Source of the DNA: Nocardia puris
GTDB lineage: Bacteria; Actinomycetota; Actinomycetes; Mycobacteriales; Mycobacteriaceae
Direction of reading: 5' to 3'
DNA: 64,000 nucleotides
Assembly (NCBI RefSeq): GCF_003315035.1
Contig: NZ_QNRE01000001.1
Span: 531,224-595,223, forward strand
Shown here piece after piece: positions 10,501-17,734 of the stretch. Below the pieces are notes generated by a model. That model searched no databases. It had not been told where the DNA came from and saw only the letters and a list, made by a program, of their open reading frames with translations. Positions within the stretch are counted from its first letter, which is position 1; the number at the start of each line of letters is the position of its first letter. Made by a program: the position numbers and the translations under genes.

Positions 10501-11624
10501 CCGCCGCGCTGGCCGCGCTCACCCCGCGCGCCGAGCCGCTGCGCACCGGGCTCGCGCGGGAACTGACACGCCTGGGGTCGGTGACCATCGCGCCGAAGGA
10601 TCTGGACCCCGCGGCGCTGCCCGATCACCTGCGCATGACGTTCGCGGCCGTGGATCGCGGCGGGCGGGTGCTCGCCAAGGGCAAGGACCTGGCCGCACTG
10701 AAAACCAAGCTCGCCGAACAGGTTTCGAAGTCGGTCGCGCGGGCCGCAGCGGGTGCGGAACGCCCGGCCGCGACGGTGTGGACGTCCGAGTCGCTGGGCA
10801 CGCTCGAGCCCACCGTGCGCCGGCAGGTGGCGGGGCAGACCGTGACCGGCTACCCGGCGCTGGTGCCCGAGAAGGAGGGTGTCGCGGTGCGGGTGCTCAG
10901 CTCCCCCGCCGCCCAGGCCGCCGCCATGCGCGCGGGCACCCGCGCCCTGGTGCTGGCCGCGATCCCGACCTCCACGCGCACCGTCACCTCGGGGCTGTCG
11001 GCCACGGATCGCCTTGCGCTGAGCCAGAATCCGTACGGTTCGCTGGACGCGCTGATCGAGGACTGCCGCGCCGCGGCCGCCGACGAGCTGATCGCCGCGG
11101 CGGGCGGGCCGGTGCGCGATCCGGGCGCCTTCGACGCGCTCGTCGCCGCCGTCCGGCCGAAGCTGGCGACGGAGGTGGCGCGGATCGTGCGGCGGGTGGT
11201 GCCGGTGCTCGCGGCGGCGCACGCGGTGTCCTCGGCGCTGACCGGTGTCGCCGAACGCGATATCGCCGACGACGTCCGCCACCAGCTCGCCGACCTGGTG
11301 TTCGCCGGTTTCGTCACCGAATGGGGCGGGGAGCGGCTGCGGGAACTCCCCCGCTACCTCCGGGCCGCGCTGGCGCGGCTGGAATCGCTGCCGGGTTCGG
11401 CCGTGCGCGACCGTCAGGGCATGGCCGAGATCGACCGCGTGCTCGACGCCTACGACCGCCTGGTCGCGAGCCTGCCCGAGGGGCGTAAACACGCCCCCGA
11501 CGTCACCGCGATCTGGTGGATGATCGAGGAACTCCGCGTGAGCCTGTTCGCCCAGAAGCTCGGCACCCCGTACCCGGTGTCGGCCAAACGGATCGAGAAG
11601 GCGATCGCCTCGATACGCCGCTGA
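7572..11624 (+). CDS. hrpA: HrpA-type DEAH-box ATP-dependent RNA helicase
   Basis: A 1350-residue helicase, full length for actinobacterial HrpA. Motifs in order are Walker A GETGSGKTTQIPK (near 92), motif Ia TQPRRLAARTVAER, DEAH in IIIDEAHERSLNIDF (near 188), SAT in ITSATID, motif V TNVAETSLTVPGI, and motif VI QRSGRCGRV. The HA2/OB regions follow, and the long C-terminal DUF3418 region typical of HrpA comes after. A Ser/Ala/Gly-rich insertion of about 50 residues near 620-670 looks like a flexible linker. HrpA proteins unwind RNA and, in E. coli, resolve stalled ribosomes. ATG 7572 is used; the earlier open frame overlaps the divergent gene and lacks similarity. It converges with nrdR. Confidence 0.92.
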   Translation: MTRTADTGARELRTRLANLSLRDEHRLRRRLDRARGAELEQIAAEIDAAELRVEARRAAVPRIRYPEQLPVTTRRADIAKAIAEHQVVIVAGETGSGKTTQIPKICLELGRGIRGAIGHTQPRRLAARTVAERIAEELGTELGDVVGYTVRFTDHASERTLVKLMTDGILLAEIQRDRLLRRYDTIIIDEAHERSLNIDFLLGYLKQLLPRRPDLKVIITSATIDPELFARHFADEKGTPAPIVEVSGRSYPVEIRYRPLSLELPAADEDDEDTRVVDRDPTDAIGDAVRELFAEGDGDVLVFLSGEREIRDTADALRDLKLPRTEILPLYARLSAAEQHRVFAPHTGRRVVLATNVAETSLTVPGIRYVVDPGTARISRYSMRTKVQRLPIEPVSQASARQRSGRCGRVADGIAIRLYAEDDFESRPAFTEPEILRTNLAAVILQMTALGLGDIESFPFVEAPDGRAIRDGIALLEELGALARGEAELTLTPVGRDMAQLPVDPRMARMLVQAHRDGCLADVLVIVAALSIQDVRERPAEHQQAADEKHARFTVEGSDFLAYLRLWDYLTEQRKSLSSNQFRRMCRDEFLHYLRIREWQDLHGQLRTITKGLGWSAESSRTARDSGRRSDSETTSAATESVPAAAGSGRAARGAGRGKPAVSDGLPWDSTAIHQSLLAGMLSHIGVREAESREFLGARNAKFMIFPGSSLAKKPPRWVMAAELVETSRLWGRMAAKVEPEWAERLAGDLVKRTYSEPHWSSKRGAARAYERVTLYGVPLVTGRPVDYGRIDPELSRELFLRHALVQGEWQTRHEFFHRNRALLEDVADLEHRARRRDILVDDEVLFEFYDKRVPADVVSARHFDTWWRTARRKDPALLDFTKSTVVNEKAAALDPTAFPDAWRQGELSFPLTYQFEPGQEDDGVTVRIPVEQLAHVRAVGFDWLVPGMREELAAALIKTLPKTLRRTVVPAPDFAAAALAALTPRAEPLRTGLARELTRLGSVTIAPKDLDPAALPDHLRMTFAAVDRGGRVLAKGKDLAALKTKLAEQVSKSVARAAAGAERPAATVWTSESLGTLEPTVRRQVAGQTVTGYPALVPEKEGVAVRVLSSPAAQAAAMRAGTRALVLAAIPTSTRTVTSGLSATDRLALSQNPYGSLDALIEDCRAAAADELIAAAGGPVRDPGAFDALVAAVRPKLATEVARIVRRVVPVLAAAHAVSSALTGVAERDIADDVRHQLADLVFAGFVTEWGGERLRELPRYLRAALARLESLPGSAVRDRQGMAEIDRVLDAYDRLVASLPEGRKHAPDVTAIWWMIEELRVSLFAQKLGTPYPVSAKRIEKAIASIRR

Positions 11625-11777
11625 GGGACGACCGGGCCACGTCGCCGAAACAGCGCCCGGTCGAACCCGCGACGGCGTTGCGCCTTACTCCCCCACCTCT
11701 TCTCCGGCCCGCCCGAATGGCAGACCTCGGCCGGGGCACGTGGGACCGCCCTGGCCGACCGGTCGAAACACGCTCGG

Positions 11778-11797
11778 GCGGTCCGACCTCGGACCGC
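11778..11797. terminator. Hairpin between convergent hrpA and nrdR
   Basis: GCGGTCCGA and TCGGACCGC form a 9-bp perfect inverted repeat, five bases beyond the nrdR stop, in the gap between two convergent genes. It has no T-tract. It could end nrdR transcription and perhaps hrpA from the other side. Confidence 0.5.
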
Positions 11798-11801
11798 GCT
11801 C

Positions 11802-12272
11802 TCAGTCGGCGGTGACGGCCGCCGCCGCGCGGGCGGCGCGCATGTCGCGGATCTCGTGTTCGAAGTCCTCGGCGGAGGTGAAGGAACGGTAGACCGAGGC
11901 GAAGCGCAGGTAGGCGACCTCGTCCAGATCGCGCAGCGGGCCCAGGATGGCCAGGCCGACCTCGTGGCTGGGGACCTCCGGGGAACCCTTGGCGCGCACC
12001 GCGTCCTCGACCTGCTGGGCGAGCAGGTTCAGGGCGTCGTCGTCGACCTCGCGGCCCTGGCAGGCGCGCCGCACACCGCGGATCACCTTCTCGCGGCTGA
12101 ACGGTTCGGTGACGCCGCTGCGCTTGACCACCGACAGGATCGCGGTCTCCACCGTGGTGAAGCGCCGCCCGCAGTTCGGGCACGAGCGGCGGCGGCGGAT
12201 GGCCGCGCCCTCCTCGGCCTCGCGCGAATCGACCACCCGCGAGTCAGGGTGTCGGCAGTACGGGCAATGCAT
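11802..12272 (-). CDS. nrdR: Transcriptional repressor NrdR
   Basis: A 156-residue NrdR, the zinc-finger/ATP-cone repressor that senses ATP and dATP and controls ribonucleotide reductase genes. The N-terminal finger cysteines are C3, C6, C31 and C34 (MHCPYC, then SCPNCGRRF). The ATP-cone follows, with [19 protein letters not shown] and a typical [11 protein letters not shown] close to the end. Length is standard. It starts at ATG 12272 in the gap below the secreted-protein gene. In mycobacteria nrdR also lies close to lexA, with which this neighbourhood agrees. The promoter region carries unusual GGTATACC palindromes, listed separately. Confidence 0.95.
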   Translation of the reverse strand: MHCPYCRHPDSRVVDSREAEEGAAIRRRRSCPNCGRRFTTVETAILSVVKRSGVTEPFSREKVIRGVRRACQGREVDDDALNLLAQQVEDAVRAKGSPEVPSHEVGLAILGPLRDLDEVAYLRFASVYRSFTSAEDFEHEIRDMRAARAAAAVTAD

Positions 12273-12302
12273 CCGAGATCCTTCGTCGATGTACCCGGCG
12301 CA

Positions 12303-12353
12303 GGTATACCCCTGGCGACCTCCGGTATACCTTCATAGTCCTTCGAGGATACC
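12303..12353. promoter_or_regulatory. Two GGTATACC palindromes and a third related site upstream of nrdR
   Basis: Perfect 8-bp palindromes GGTATACC occur at 12303-12310 and 12324-12331, exactly 21 bp apart, or two helical turns. A related GGATACC occurs at 12347-12353. All lie 30-80 bp upstream of the nrdR start. The spacing suggests a cooperative operator on one DNA face. The sites do not resemble the ATATATAG-type NrdR boxes known from Streptomyces and E. coli, so the binding protein is unknown. They might instead form tandem -10-like TATACC elements. Confidence 0.4.
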
Positions 12354-12389
12354 CGTGCCGGAACCGGGCGTTCCGGGCGGCGCTGCCGA

Positions 12390-13634
12390 TCACCCGACCA
12401 GTTGCCAGTGCGCGGTGAGATCGGCGAGCAGATCGGGCAGCCGGGGCAGCAACCGGCCGCGCGCCAGCTTGTCGGCGAACGGCTCGCCCAGCACGGTGGC
12501 GGCGAGCGCGGCGTTCGACTCCAGATCGATGTGGCGGGGCACCAGGTCGCCGGTGATGTAGGTCCAGCGGGTGTCGCGGTCGGCCCAGTTGAAATCGGGC
12601 AGCGGCATGCGCAGCGCGAGGCTGCGGCCGCCCACTTCGGCGCGCACCGTCACGGGCGCGAACACCCCTGGCGCCCGCACGCCGGGCACAGCGGGTTTGC
12701 CCGCGACGGTGCTGACATAGGTGAGCACCCGGCCCATCACGCCGCGCCCGCCGGAGGTCTCGTCCCACTGGTCGGCGATGACGTGGTTCTGCTCGCGGTC
12801 GGTCATGCGGATCAGGGCGTCGATGTAGCCCTCGCGAGTGCCGGATTCGATCGACCGCCAGGCCGCGTGGATGTCGGCGTCGATGAGGCCGGCGGCGAGC
12901 ATTTCGTCGATCCCGGCCAGGCCGCGGGCGACGTAAGCCTCGTGCATGGGGACCAGGTCGGTGAAGATGTGGCGCTGCATGATCATCAGCCGGGTCTGGT
13001 ACCAGGTGATGTCGGCGACGGTGAGACGCGATCCCTCGGTGGCCAGCAGCCGGATGTCGGCGGGCACGGCGCCCGCCAATTCCGGTGGTGTGCCGCGCAA
13101 CAGGTCGGCGACGGCGTTGCCGAGCTGGTGGATGCCGGGCAGGTCGAGGACGCCGCCCACGTCGCTCATGTCGAAGAAGCCGGAGGCGAACGAACCACCC
13201 GCGATGCCGGCCAGACCGGCCCACCAGAACTCGGGATGCGCGGTGGCCAAGCGCAAGTAGTTGACGTAGACCTGGTTGAACGTGGGCGCGTTGGCGGCGA
13301 CGCCGCGGTTCGGGTCCCAGCCGGTCAGGTCGATGGCGGCGTTGCCGGTGGCCACCACGAGCCAATACTGGTGCAGCAGTGTGGCGTAGCGGCGCGGGGC
13401 GATCCCGTCGGCACGTGCCCGATCCAGCGCGGCGCGCAGGGTGGGTTCGTCCAGCGGGAGATCCGGATGCAAGCCGCCGCCGCGCTCGCCCTCGCCGTTG
13501 AGGGAGGGCAGGTCGAGATATCCGTGGTAGGCGGGCGTCGCGTGCGCGGCGGGTAGGGCGGCGACTCCGAGCAGGAGGCAGAAGAGCAGGGCGGTGAGTG
13601 CGCGCGACGCGCGACGCGCGGGGTGCTGCGACAT
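12390..13634 (-). CDS. Secreted protein of unknown function
   Basis: A 414-residue protein with a clear Sec signal peptide: a basic start (ARRASRALTA), the hydrophobic stretch LLFCLLLGVAALPAA, and a probable cut after AHA near residue 32. I do not recognise the mature part with confidence. It is mostly helical-looking and holds a glycine-rich stretch AGIAGGSFASGFFDMSDVGG preceded by HPEFWW. Downstream come MIMQRHIFTDLVPMHEAY and NHVIADQWDET, which together are distantly reminiscent of DUF2515-type proteins. It lacks a lipobox or an obvious catalytic triad. It is on the same strand as nrdR, 117 bp upstream of it, and is preceded by a gap to the lexA-divergent gene. Export to the cell wall or medium is the only supported statement. 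Confidence 0.7.
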   Translation of the reverse strand: MSQHPARRASRALTALLFCLLLGVAALPAAHATPAYHGYLDLPSLNGEGERGGGLHPDLPLDEPTLRAALDRARADGIAPRRYATLLHQYWLVVATGNAAIDLTGWDPNRGVAANAPTFNQVYVNYLRLATAHPEFWWAGLAGIAGGSFASGFFDMSDVGGVLDLPGIHQLGNAVADLLRGTPPELAGAVPADIRLLATEGSRLTVADITWYQTRLMIMQRHIFTDLVPMHEAYVARGLAGIDEMLAAGLIDADIHAAWRSIESGTREGYIDALIRMTDREQNHVIADQWDETSGGRGVMGRVLTYVSTVAGKPAVPGVRAPGVFAPVTVRAEVGGRSLALRMPLPDFNWADRDTRWTYITGDLVPRHIDLESNAALAATVLGEPFADKLARGRLLPRLPDLLADLTAHWQLVG

Positions 13635-13780
13635 GGCTGGGGATCCCGACTCGATCGAGGCAAAGATGTTGCCTGGGTCACGTTTTCAGCACAGTAGCAA
13701 CGTGTTCCAGTTCTCGATCGATATTTTCGGCCGCCGAATCGGCCGGATCGGCCACGGCCCGGCGGGACCCCGTCGCGGCG

Positions 13781-14185
13781 TCAGCGCGCGGGGACGGCGC
13801 CACCCCACGTGGGCTGTTCGACCTGAACAGGCGCGGGGGCGGGCGCGGTGCCCTCGATCGAGCCCGCGCGCCAGTGGGCCAGGCCGATGAGGGCGATGAC
13901 GAACATCGCGGTGATCAGGGCGGCGAGAGCGAGGGTGGCGAAGCCGACCTGCGCCTCCTCGGCGCTGCGCACCGGGTGCGCGCCGCGGGTGTACCGCAGG
14001 GCGGGGGTGCGCACCGGCCCGCGCCGGTAGACACGCGCGTCGACGCCGGGGCCACCCGCGCGGGGGCCGCGCTCGGCGACCTCCCGCCGCACGACGCCGC
14101 GCTGGGCGGTGCGCCGGGCGCGGAGCTGGTCGAGCGGCGCGGGCGCATCGGCGGCGGTGCGGGTTTCGCGGATCGCTGTGTTCAT
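13781..14185 (-). CDS. Single-pass membrane protein divergent from lexA (ChiZ position)
   Basis: A 134-residue protein with a basic, disordered N-terminal half rich in Arg, Pro and Gly, one transmembrane helix (FATLALAALITAMFVIALIGLAHW, about residues 81-104) and a short proline-rich tail of about 30 residues. Its place, divergent from lexA and beside nrdR, is that of Rv2719c (ChiZ), a LexA-controlled cell-division/cell-wall protein in M. tuberculosis. ChiZ carries a C-terminal LysM domain, which is missing here because the protein stops shortly after the helix. LexA boxes lie at 14236-14266, close to this start. A role as an SOS-induced division inhibitor is inferred from position, topology and operators, not from motifs. 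Confidence 0.65.
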   Translation of the reverse strand: MNTAIRETRTAADAPAPLDQLRARRTAQRGVVRREVAERGPRAGGPGVDARVYRRGPVRTPALRYTRGAHPVRSAEEAQVGFATLALAALITAMFVIALIGLAHWRAGSIEGTAPAPAPVQVEQPTWGGAVPAR

Positions 14186-14235
14186 CGGACAAACCTCCGT
14201 ATGGATGCTGTGGGGATGGCTCGAAGGAGTCGCGT

Positions 14236-14251
14236 TCGATCACTTGTTCGA
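14236..14251. promoter_or_regulatory. LexA (SOS) box 1
   Basis: TCGATCACTTGTTCGA matches the actinobacterial SOS consensus TCGAAC-N4-GTTCGA at all but one arm base. It lies 51 bp upstream of the ChiZ-position gene start and abuts the next box, sharing one base. Confidence 0.75.
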
Positions 14252-14266
14252 AGAACTGATGTTCGA
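14251..14266. promoter_or_regulatory. LexA (SOS) box 2
   Basis: AAGAACTGATGTTCGA keeps a perfect right arm, GTTCGA, and the GAAC core of the left arm. Its offset of 15 bp from box 1 puts the two in tandem, so two LexA dimers could sit side by side on the promoter of the divergent membrane-protein gene. Confidence 0.65.
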
Positions 14267-14316
14267 ATTTCTACCACGAGCCACCGACAATGTCAGCGGG
14301 AAACGCCCGACATGCG

Positions 14317-14332
14317 TCGAACAGATGTTTGA
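14317..14332. promoter_or_regulatory. LexA (SOS) box 3, lexA promoter
   Basis: TCGAACAGATGTTTGA is a near-perfect SOS box (one arm base differs) 35 bp upstream of the lexA start codon, the expected site for LexA autoregulation. Confidence 0.85.
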
Positions 14333-14366
14333 TCCGGGGCCGGGACCGGACTAGATTCGAAGGGCG

Positions 14367-15128
14367 ATGACTACCACAGGAAGGGCGGACCCGGTGAGCC
14401 ATACAGACGACGCGGACGACGAGGGCGGCACCGGCGCGGACCCCGCTCTCAACGGCACCGATCTCACCGCGCGTCAGCGCAAGGTCCTCGAGGTCATCCG
14501 CACCTCGGTGAGCGAGCGCGGCTACCCCCCGAGCATCCGGGAGATCGGCGACGCGGTCGGCCTCACCTCCACCTCCTCGGTGGCCCACCAGCTGCGCGCG
14601 CTCGAGCGCAAGGGCTACCTGCGGCGCGACCCGAATCGTCCGCGCGCCGTGGACGTGCGCGGCCTCGACGAGGCCGTGCGCGCGGTGACCAGCCTGCCGG
14701 GCGCCGCCGCCCTGGACGACGCCGACGCGGCGGTGGCCGATTCCGGCCGTCCGGAGCCGACGTTCGTCCCGGTGCTCGGCCGGATCGCTGCCGGTGGGCC
14801 GATTCTCGCCGAACAGGCCGTGGAGGACGTGTTCCCGCTGCCGCGCGAGCTGGTCGGCGAGGGCTCGCTGTTCCTGCTGAAGGTGGTCGGTCAGTCGATG
14901 GTCGACGCGGCCATCTGCGACGGCGACTGGGTGGTGGTGCGCCAGCAGAACGTCGCCGACAACGGCGATATCGTCGCGGCGATGATCGACGGCGAGGCCA
15001 CCGTCAAGACCTTCAAGCGCACCGGCAAGGACGTCTGGCTGATGCCGCACAACCCGCTGTTCGAGCCGATCCCCGGCAACGACGCCCGCGTGCTGGGCAA
15101 GGTCGTCACCGTCATCCGCAAGATCTAG
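14367..15128 (+). CDS. lexA: SOS response repressor LexA
   Basis: A 253-residue LexA. The N-terminal winged-helix part ([26 protein letters not shown]) recognises SOS boxes. The C-terminal S24 peptidase part performs RecA-stimulated self-cleavage. The scissile bond is Ala142-Gly143 in RIAAGGPI, the catalytic serine is S177 in VVGQSMVDA, and the lysine is K214 in ATVKTFKR. An N-terminal extension of about 30 acidic residues precedes the HTH, as in other nocardial and mycobacterial LexA proteins. ATG 14367 is used; a GTG at 14394 is a possible alternative start. Three LexA boxes lie upstream. The stop is six bases from the convergent AraC gene. Confidence 0.96.
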   Translation: MTTTGRADPVSHTDDADDEGGTGADPALNGTDLTARQRKVLEVIRTSVSERGYPPSIREIGDAVGLTSTSSVAHQLRALERKGYLRRDPNRPRAVDVRGLDEAVRAVTSLPGAAALDDADAAVADSGRPEPTFVPVLGRIAAGGPILAEQAVEDVFPLPRELVGEGSLFLLKVVGQSMVDAAICDGDWVVVRQQNVADNGDIVAAMIDGEATVKTFKRTGKDVWLMPHNPLFEPIPGNDARVLGKVVTVIRKI

Positions 15129-15134
15129 CGCGGC

Positions 15135-16166
15135 TCAGGCACGGACGCCCGCCCGGGAGCGGAAATCCCTGGGCGGGCACCCGTTCCAGCGCCGGAAGGC
15201 GCGGATGAACGACGCGGATTCCGCGTAGCCGAGCCTGCTGGCGACCTGCTCGGTGGTCATCCGGGTGTGCCCGAGCAGCTGTTCGGACAGCGCCTGGCGC
15301 ACCTCGTCCACCAGCACCCGGAACGTGGTGCCCTCCATGCTGAGCTTGCGCGAGAGGGTGCGCGGACTCATGTACAGCGCGGCGGCCACCTCGGTGAGAT
15401 CGGGGATCACGCCGGGATCGCGGATCAGCACCTCGCGCACCTCGGCGGCCACGCCGGTCAGAATGCTGCGGTCGTCCAACAGATCCCGGCACAGGCGCGC
15501 CGCGGAGTCGCGCGCGCCCTTGGTGGGGCGGGGCAACCGCCGGTCCAGCGACGCGGCGGCGAACACCAGCGCGTCCTCGGCCGCGCGGAAGTGCGGCTCC
15601 ACCCCGAACACGGCGCGATGACGCCGGGTGTGCGCGGGCATGCCGTGCCGGAACGTCACCCGCCGCACCGGCAACCCCGCGGCGAACAATCGCGCACCGA
15701 TCCCCTGGATCTCCGCGAAGGCGCGCTCGGCGAGAAACGGGCGCAGATCGCCGGGCACCGACAGGTCGTCGAACACCAGCGCCGCCTCCCGCTCGTCCTC
15801 CCGGAAGGTCAAGCGCCCCAGACCGGAGCCAGGGTCGGCATAGCGCACCGCGAGGTCGATCACCTGCCGCAGCGTGCTGCTGGACAGCGCGGCCAGCCCC
15901 CACGGCCCGCCGACCCGCACCGCGCACCGGCGGCCCGCTTCCAGCCCGAGGCCGGGTTCGCCGCCGAAACGCCGCACCAGCACGCGCACCGCGCCCAGCT
16001 CCCAGTCCGCGCTCGGCGGCCCCGGCGCCGCCGCCACGCCACGCTCCCGCGCCAACATCAGCACACCCGACCCGCTGCCGGGTAGATCCCACTCGAACAC
16101 GCGCCCGCGGTCCCCCGTCGACTCGTACCACACCCGCCGTACGGCGGGTTTCCGGGAAAATACCAA
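15135..16166 (-). CDS. AraC-family transcriptional regulator (arabinose-binding-like N-terminus)
   Basis: About 343 residues. The C-terminal AraC DNA-binding domain shows two HTH units: LTEVAAALYMSPRTLSRKLSMEG, then EQVASRLGYAESASFIRAFRRWNGCPPRDFR. The N-terminal 200 residues fit the Arabinose_bd type seen in OruR/ArgR-like and GliR-like AraC regulators (HRAVFGVEPHFRAAEDALVF is typical). The start is uncertain: the frame as given opens with TTG 16166, while GTG 16133 (VWYESTGD) would remove 11 residues. It converges with lexA and has no adjacent co-oriented gene, so its target is not evident. A gap of 462 bp separates it from the ferredoxin operon end. Confidence 0.83.
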   Translation of the reverse strand: MVFSRKPAVRRVWYESTGDRGRVFEWDLPGSGSGVLMLARERGVAAAPGPPSADWELGAVRVLVRRFGGEPGLGLEAGRRCAVRVGGPWGLAALSSSTLRQVIDLAVRYADPGSGLGRLTFREDEREAALVFDDLSVPGDLRPFLAERAFAEIQGIGARLFAAGLPVRRVTFRHGMPAHTRRHRAVFGVEPHFRAAEDALVFAAASLDRRLPRPTKGARDSAARLCRDLLDDRSILTGVAAEVREVLIRDPGVIPDLTEVAAALYMSPRTLSRKLSMEGTTFRVLVDEVRQALSEQLLGHTRMTTEQVASRLGYAESASFIRAFRRWNGCPPRDFRSRAGVRA

Positions 16167-16628
16167 CTCCGAGCCGATCCGGTGTCCAGTTCGCGCGGTA
16201 CTGTTCAGTACTCACAACGGGCGTAGGTTACTCGACGGTAACTGGAAGTGGTGCGACATCGCGGACGACGACGTTGTCACCGAAACACACAGCGCTACAA
16301 CAGATATCGCGCGTCACGCCGGTGACCGCCGGTGACGCCGGATCATGGGCGGCCCGAGCGAGGCTGTGCCATTCCACTGAGGCGGTGTCGCCGGCGCTTG
16401 CCTGCCTCCCACGGTCGACCTACGGACGAGACCGTGGCGGGCGCGCCGCAATACGCGCTGTATCGCGACCGCGGGTTCTCCCCGTACCCCACGCGGACGC
16501 GAGGGATGCTGCGCCGCTGGACCGGAGCGGGCTCGGGGGACGCTCCGCCACCGGACCGGGCGGGCTCGGAGCACGCTCCGCCACCGGACCAGGGCGCGCA
16601 CGGGGGGACGCTCCGCCACCGGATCGGG
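16167..16628. other. 462-bp gap without a convincing gene
   Basis: The part next to the AraC gene should hold its promoter, but no clear -35/-10 pair is visible. The distal part carries the 34-bp-period repeat listed separately. Open frames here are arginine-rich and repetitive and look like GC-driven chance frames. Confidence 0.6.
16506..16623. repeat. Four imperfect tandem units of about 34 bp
   Basis: The core ACGCTCCGCCACCGGA occurs exactly at 16540, 16573 and 16608. A diverged copy, ATGCTGCGCCGCTGGA, is at 16506. The period is 33-35 bp and the cores are separated by variable GGGC/GGCTCGG-type linkers. The array ends five bases from the stop codon of the 7Fe-type ferredoxin gene, so it is transcribed as the 3' end of that operon if no terminator intervenes. 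Confidence 0.7.
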
Positions 16629-16964
16629 TCAGACCCCGTACTCCGTGACGAACGGCGTATCGACCCCGATCTCACCGGCTTTCGCCGCGCTGCCCGGCGA
16701 TCCGAGCGGCGCCTCGCGCCCCGGCAGCGGTTCGGCGAAGAACCGCGCGTTCTCGTCGACGAACTCGCGCTGGTCGGCCGGGATGTCGGCGTCGAGGTAG
16801 ATCGCCTCCACCGGGCACACCGGTTCGCAGGCGCCGCAGTCCACGCATTCGGCGGGGTGGATGTAGGCCATCCGCCCGCCGGTGTAGATGCAGTCCACCG
16901 GGCATTCCTCCACGCACGCGCGGTCCATCACGTCCACGCACGCGGCGCCGATGACGAAGGTCAT
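16629..16964 (-). CDS. 7Fe-type ferredoxin (FdxA/FdxC-like)
   Basis: A 111-residue ferredoxin. The N-terminal pattern C9-x7-C17-x3-C21-P-x2-C25 and the second motif CVDCGACEPVCPVEAIY are those of [3Fe-4S][4Fe-4S] ferredoxins, low-potential one-electron carriers. A tail of about 55 residues (FVDENARFFAEPLPG and onward) is usual for actinobacterial FdxA. Its ATG overlaps the TGA of the ABC ATPase gene by four bases (ATGA, 16961-16964), so it is the last, translationally coupled gene of the APS-reductase-like operon. It may supply electrons to, or take them from, the flavoprotein encoded upstream. Close relatives also work with cytochrome P450s, but none is encoded here. Confidence 0.9.
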   Translation of the reverse strand: MTFVIGAACVDVMDRACVEECPVDCIYTGGRMAYIHPAECVDCGACEPVCPVEAIYLDADIPADQREFVDENARFFAEPLPGREAPLGSPGSAAKAGEIGVDTPFVTEYGV

Positions 16965-17734
16965 GACGCGCTCCTCTCCGTCGAGCCGGCGGCGGTCTCG
17001 CCGAGCGCGGCCAGGATTTCGTATCGCCTGCGGGCGAATTCGGGTTCGAACCGCGCGCCGGGCGCCCGGGGACTGTCGATCGCGACGATGCGCCGTATCC
17101 GCGCCGGGCGCGGCGAGAGCAGCACGATCCGGTCGGCGAGCAGCAGCGCCTCGTCCACGTCGTGGGTGACGAACAGGACGGTGGTGCGGTGGTGCTGCCA
17201 CACCGAGATCAGCAGCCGTTGCATCTCGGCCCTGGTCTGGGCGTCCAGCGCGCCGAACGGCTCGTCCATGAGCAGCACCCGCGGCCGCGCGGCCAGGGTG
17301 CGGGCCAGCTGCACCCGCTGGCGCATCCCGCCCGAGAGCGCGCCGGGCAGGTGGTCCCCGTAGCCGGCCAGGCCCACCTGGTCGAGCAGGTCCAGCGCCT
17401 CCGCGCGCCGCCGGCCGCGCGGCACGCCGCGCAACTTCAGCGCGAACTCCACGTTGCGGCGGGCGGTGCGCCACGGCAGCAGCGCGTCCTCCTGGAACAC
17501 CATGGCGCAGCCGCCGGCGTCCGCCCCGACGGTCGCGCCGTCGACGGAGACCGTGCCGCCGACCGGCGGCAGCAGCCCGGCCATCGCGCGCAGGACCGTG
17601 GACTTGCCGCAGCCCGACGGCCCGAGCAGCACCACGATCTCCCCCGGCGCCACCGTCAGGTCCACTTCGGCGGCGAGGCTGTCCCCGTAGGCGATGCGCA
17701 GCCCCGCCAACCGCACCGACGCCCCCGCGCTCAC
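16961..17734 (-). CDS. ABC transporter ATP-binding protein (SsuB/TauB/NrtD type)
   Basis: A 257-residue ATPase. Walker A is LLGPSGCGKST near residue 40, followed by the Q-loop FQEDALLPWRT, signature LSGGMRQRVQLARTLA, Walker B VLLMDEPFGALD and H-loop FVTHDVDEAL. The LLPWRT and PFGALDAQTR features place it with importers of sulfonates, taurine, nitrate and thiamine precursors. GTG 17734 is taken as the start because it overlaps the permease stop as GTGA (17731-17734). An in-frame ATG at 17755 would lie inside the permease gene. It powers the permease and the binding lipoprotein encoded just upstream. Confidence 0.88.
   Translation of the reverse strand: MSAGASVRLAGLRIAYGDSLAAEVDLTVAPGEIVVLLGPSGCGKSTVLRAMAGLLPPVGGTVSVDGATVGADAGGCAMVFQEDALLPWRTARRNVEFALKLRGVPRGRRRAEALDLLDQVGLAGYGDHLPGALSGGMRQRVQLARTLAARPRVLLMDEPFGALDAQTRAEMQRLLISVWQHHRTTVLFVTHDVDEALLLADRIVLLSPRPARIRRIVAIDSPRAPGARFEPEFARRRYEILAALGETAAGSTERSAS

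Noticed and set aside
16314..16619. Arginine-rich frames with apparent peptide repeats (RWRSVLRARPV) upstream of the AraC gene
   Set aside because: The peptide repetition only mirrors the 34-bp DNA repeat and is present in more than one frame; no start signal supports translation.
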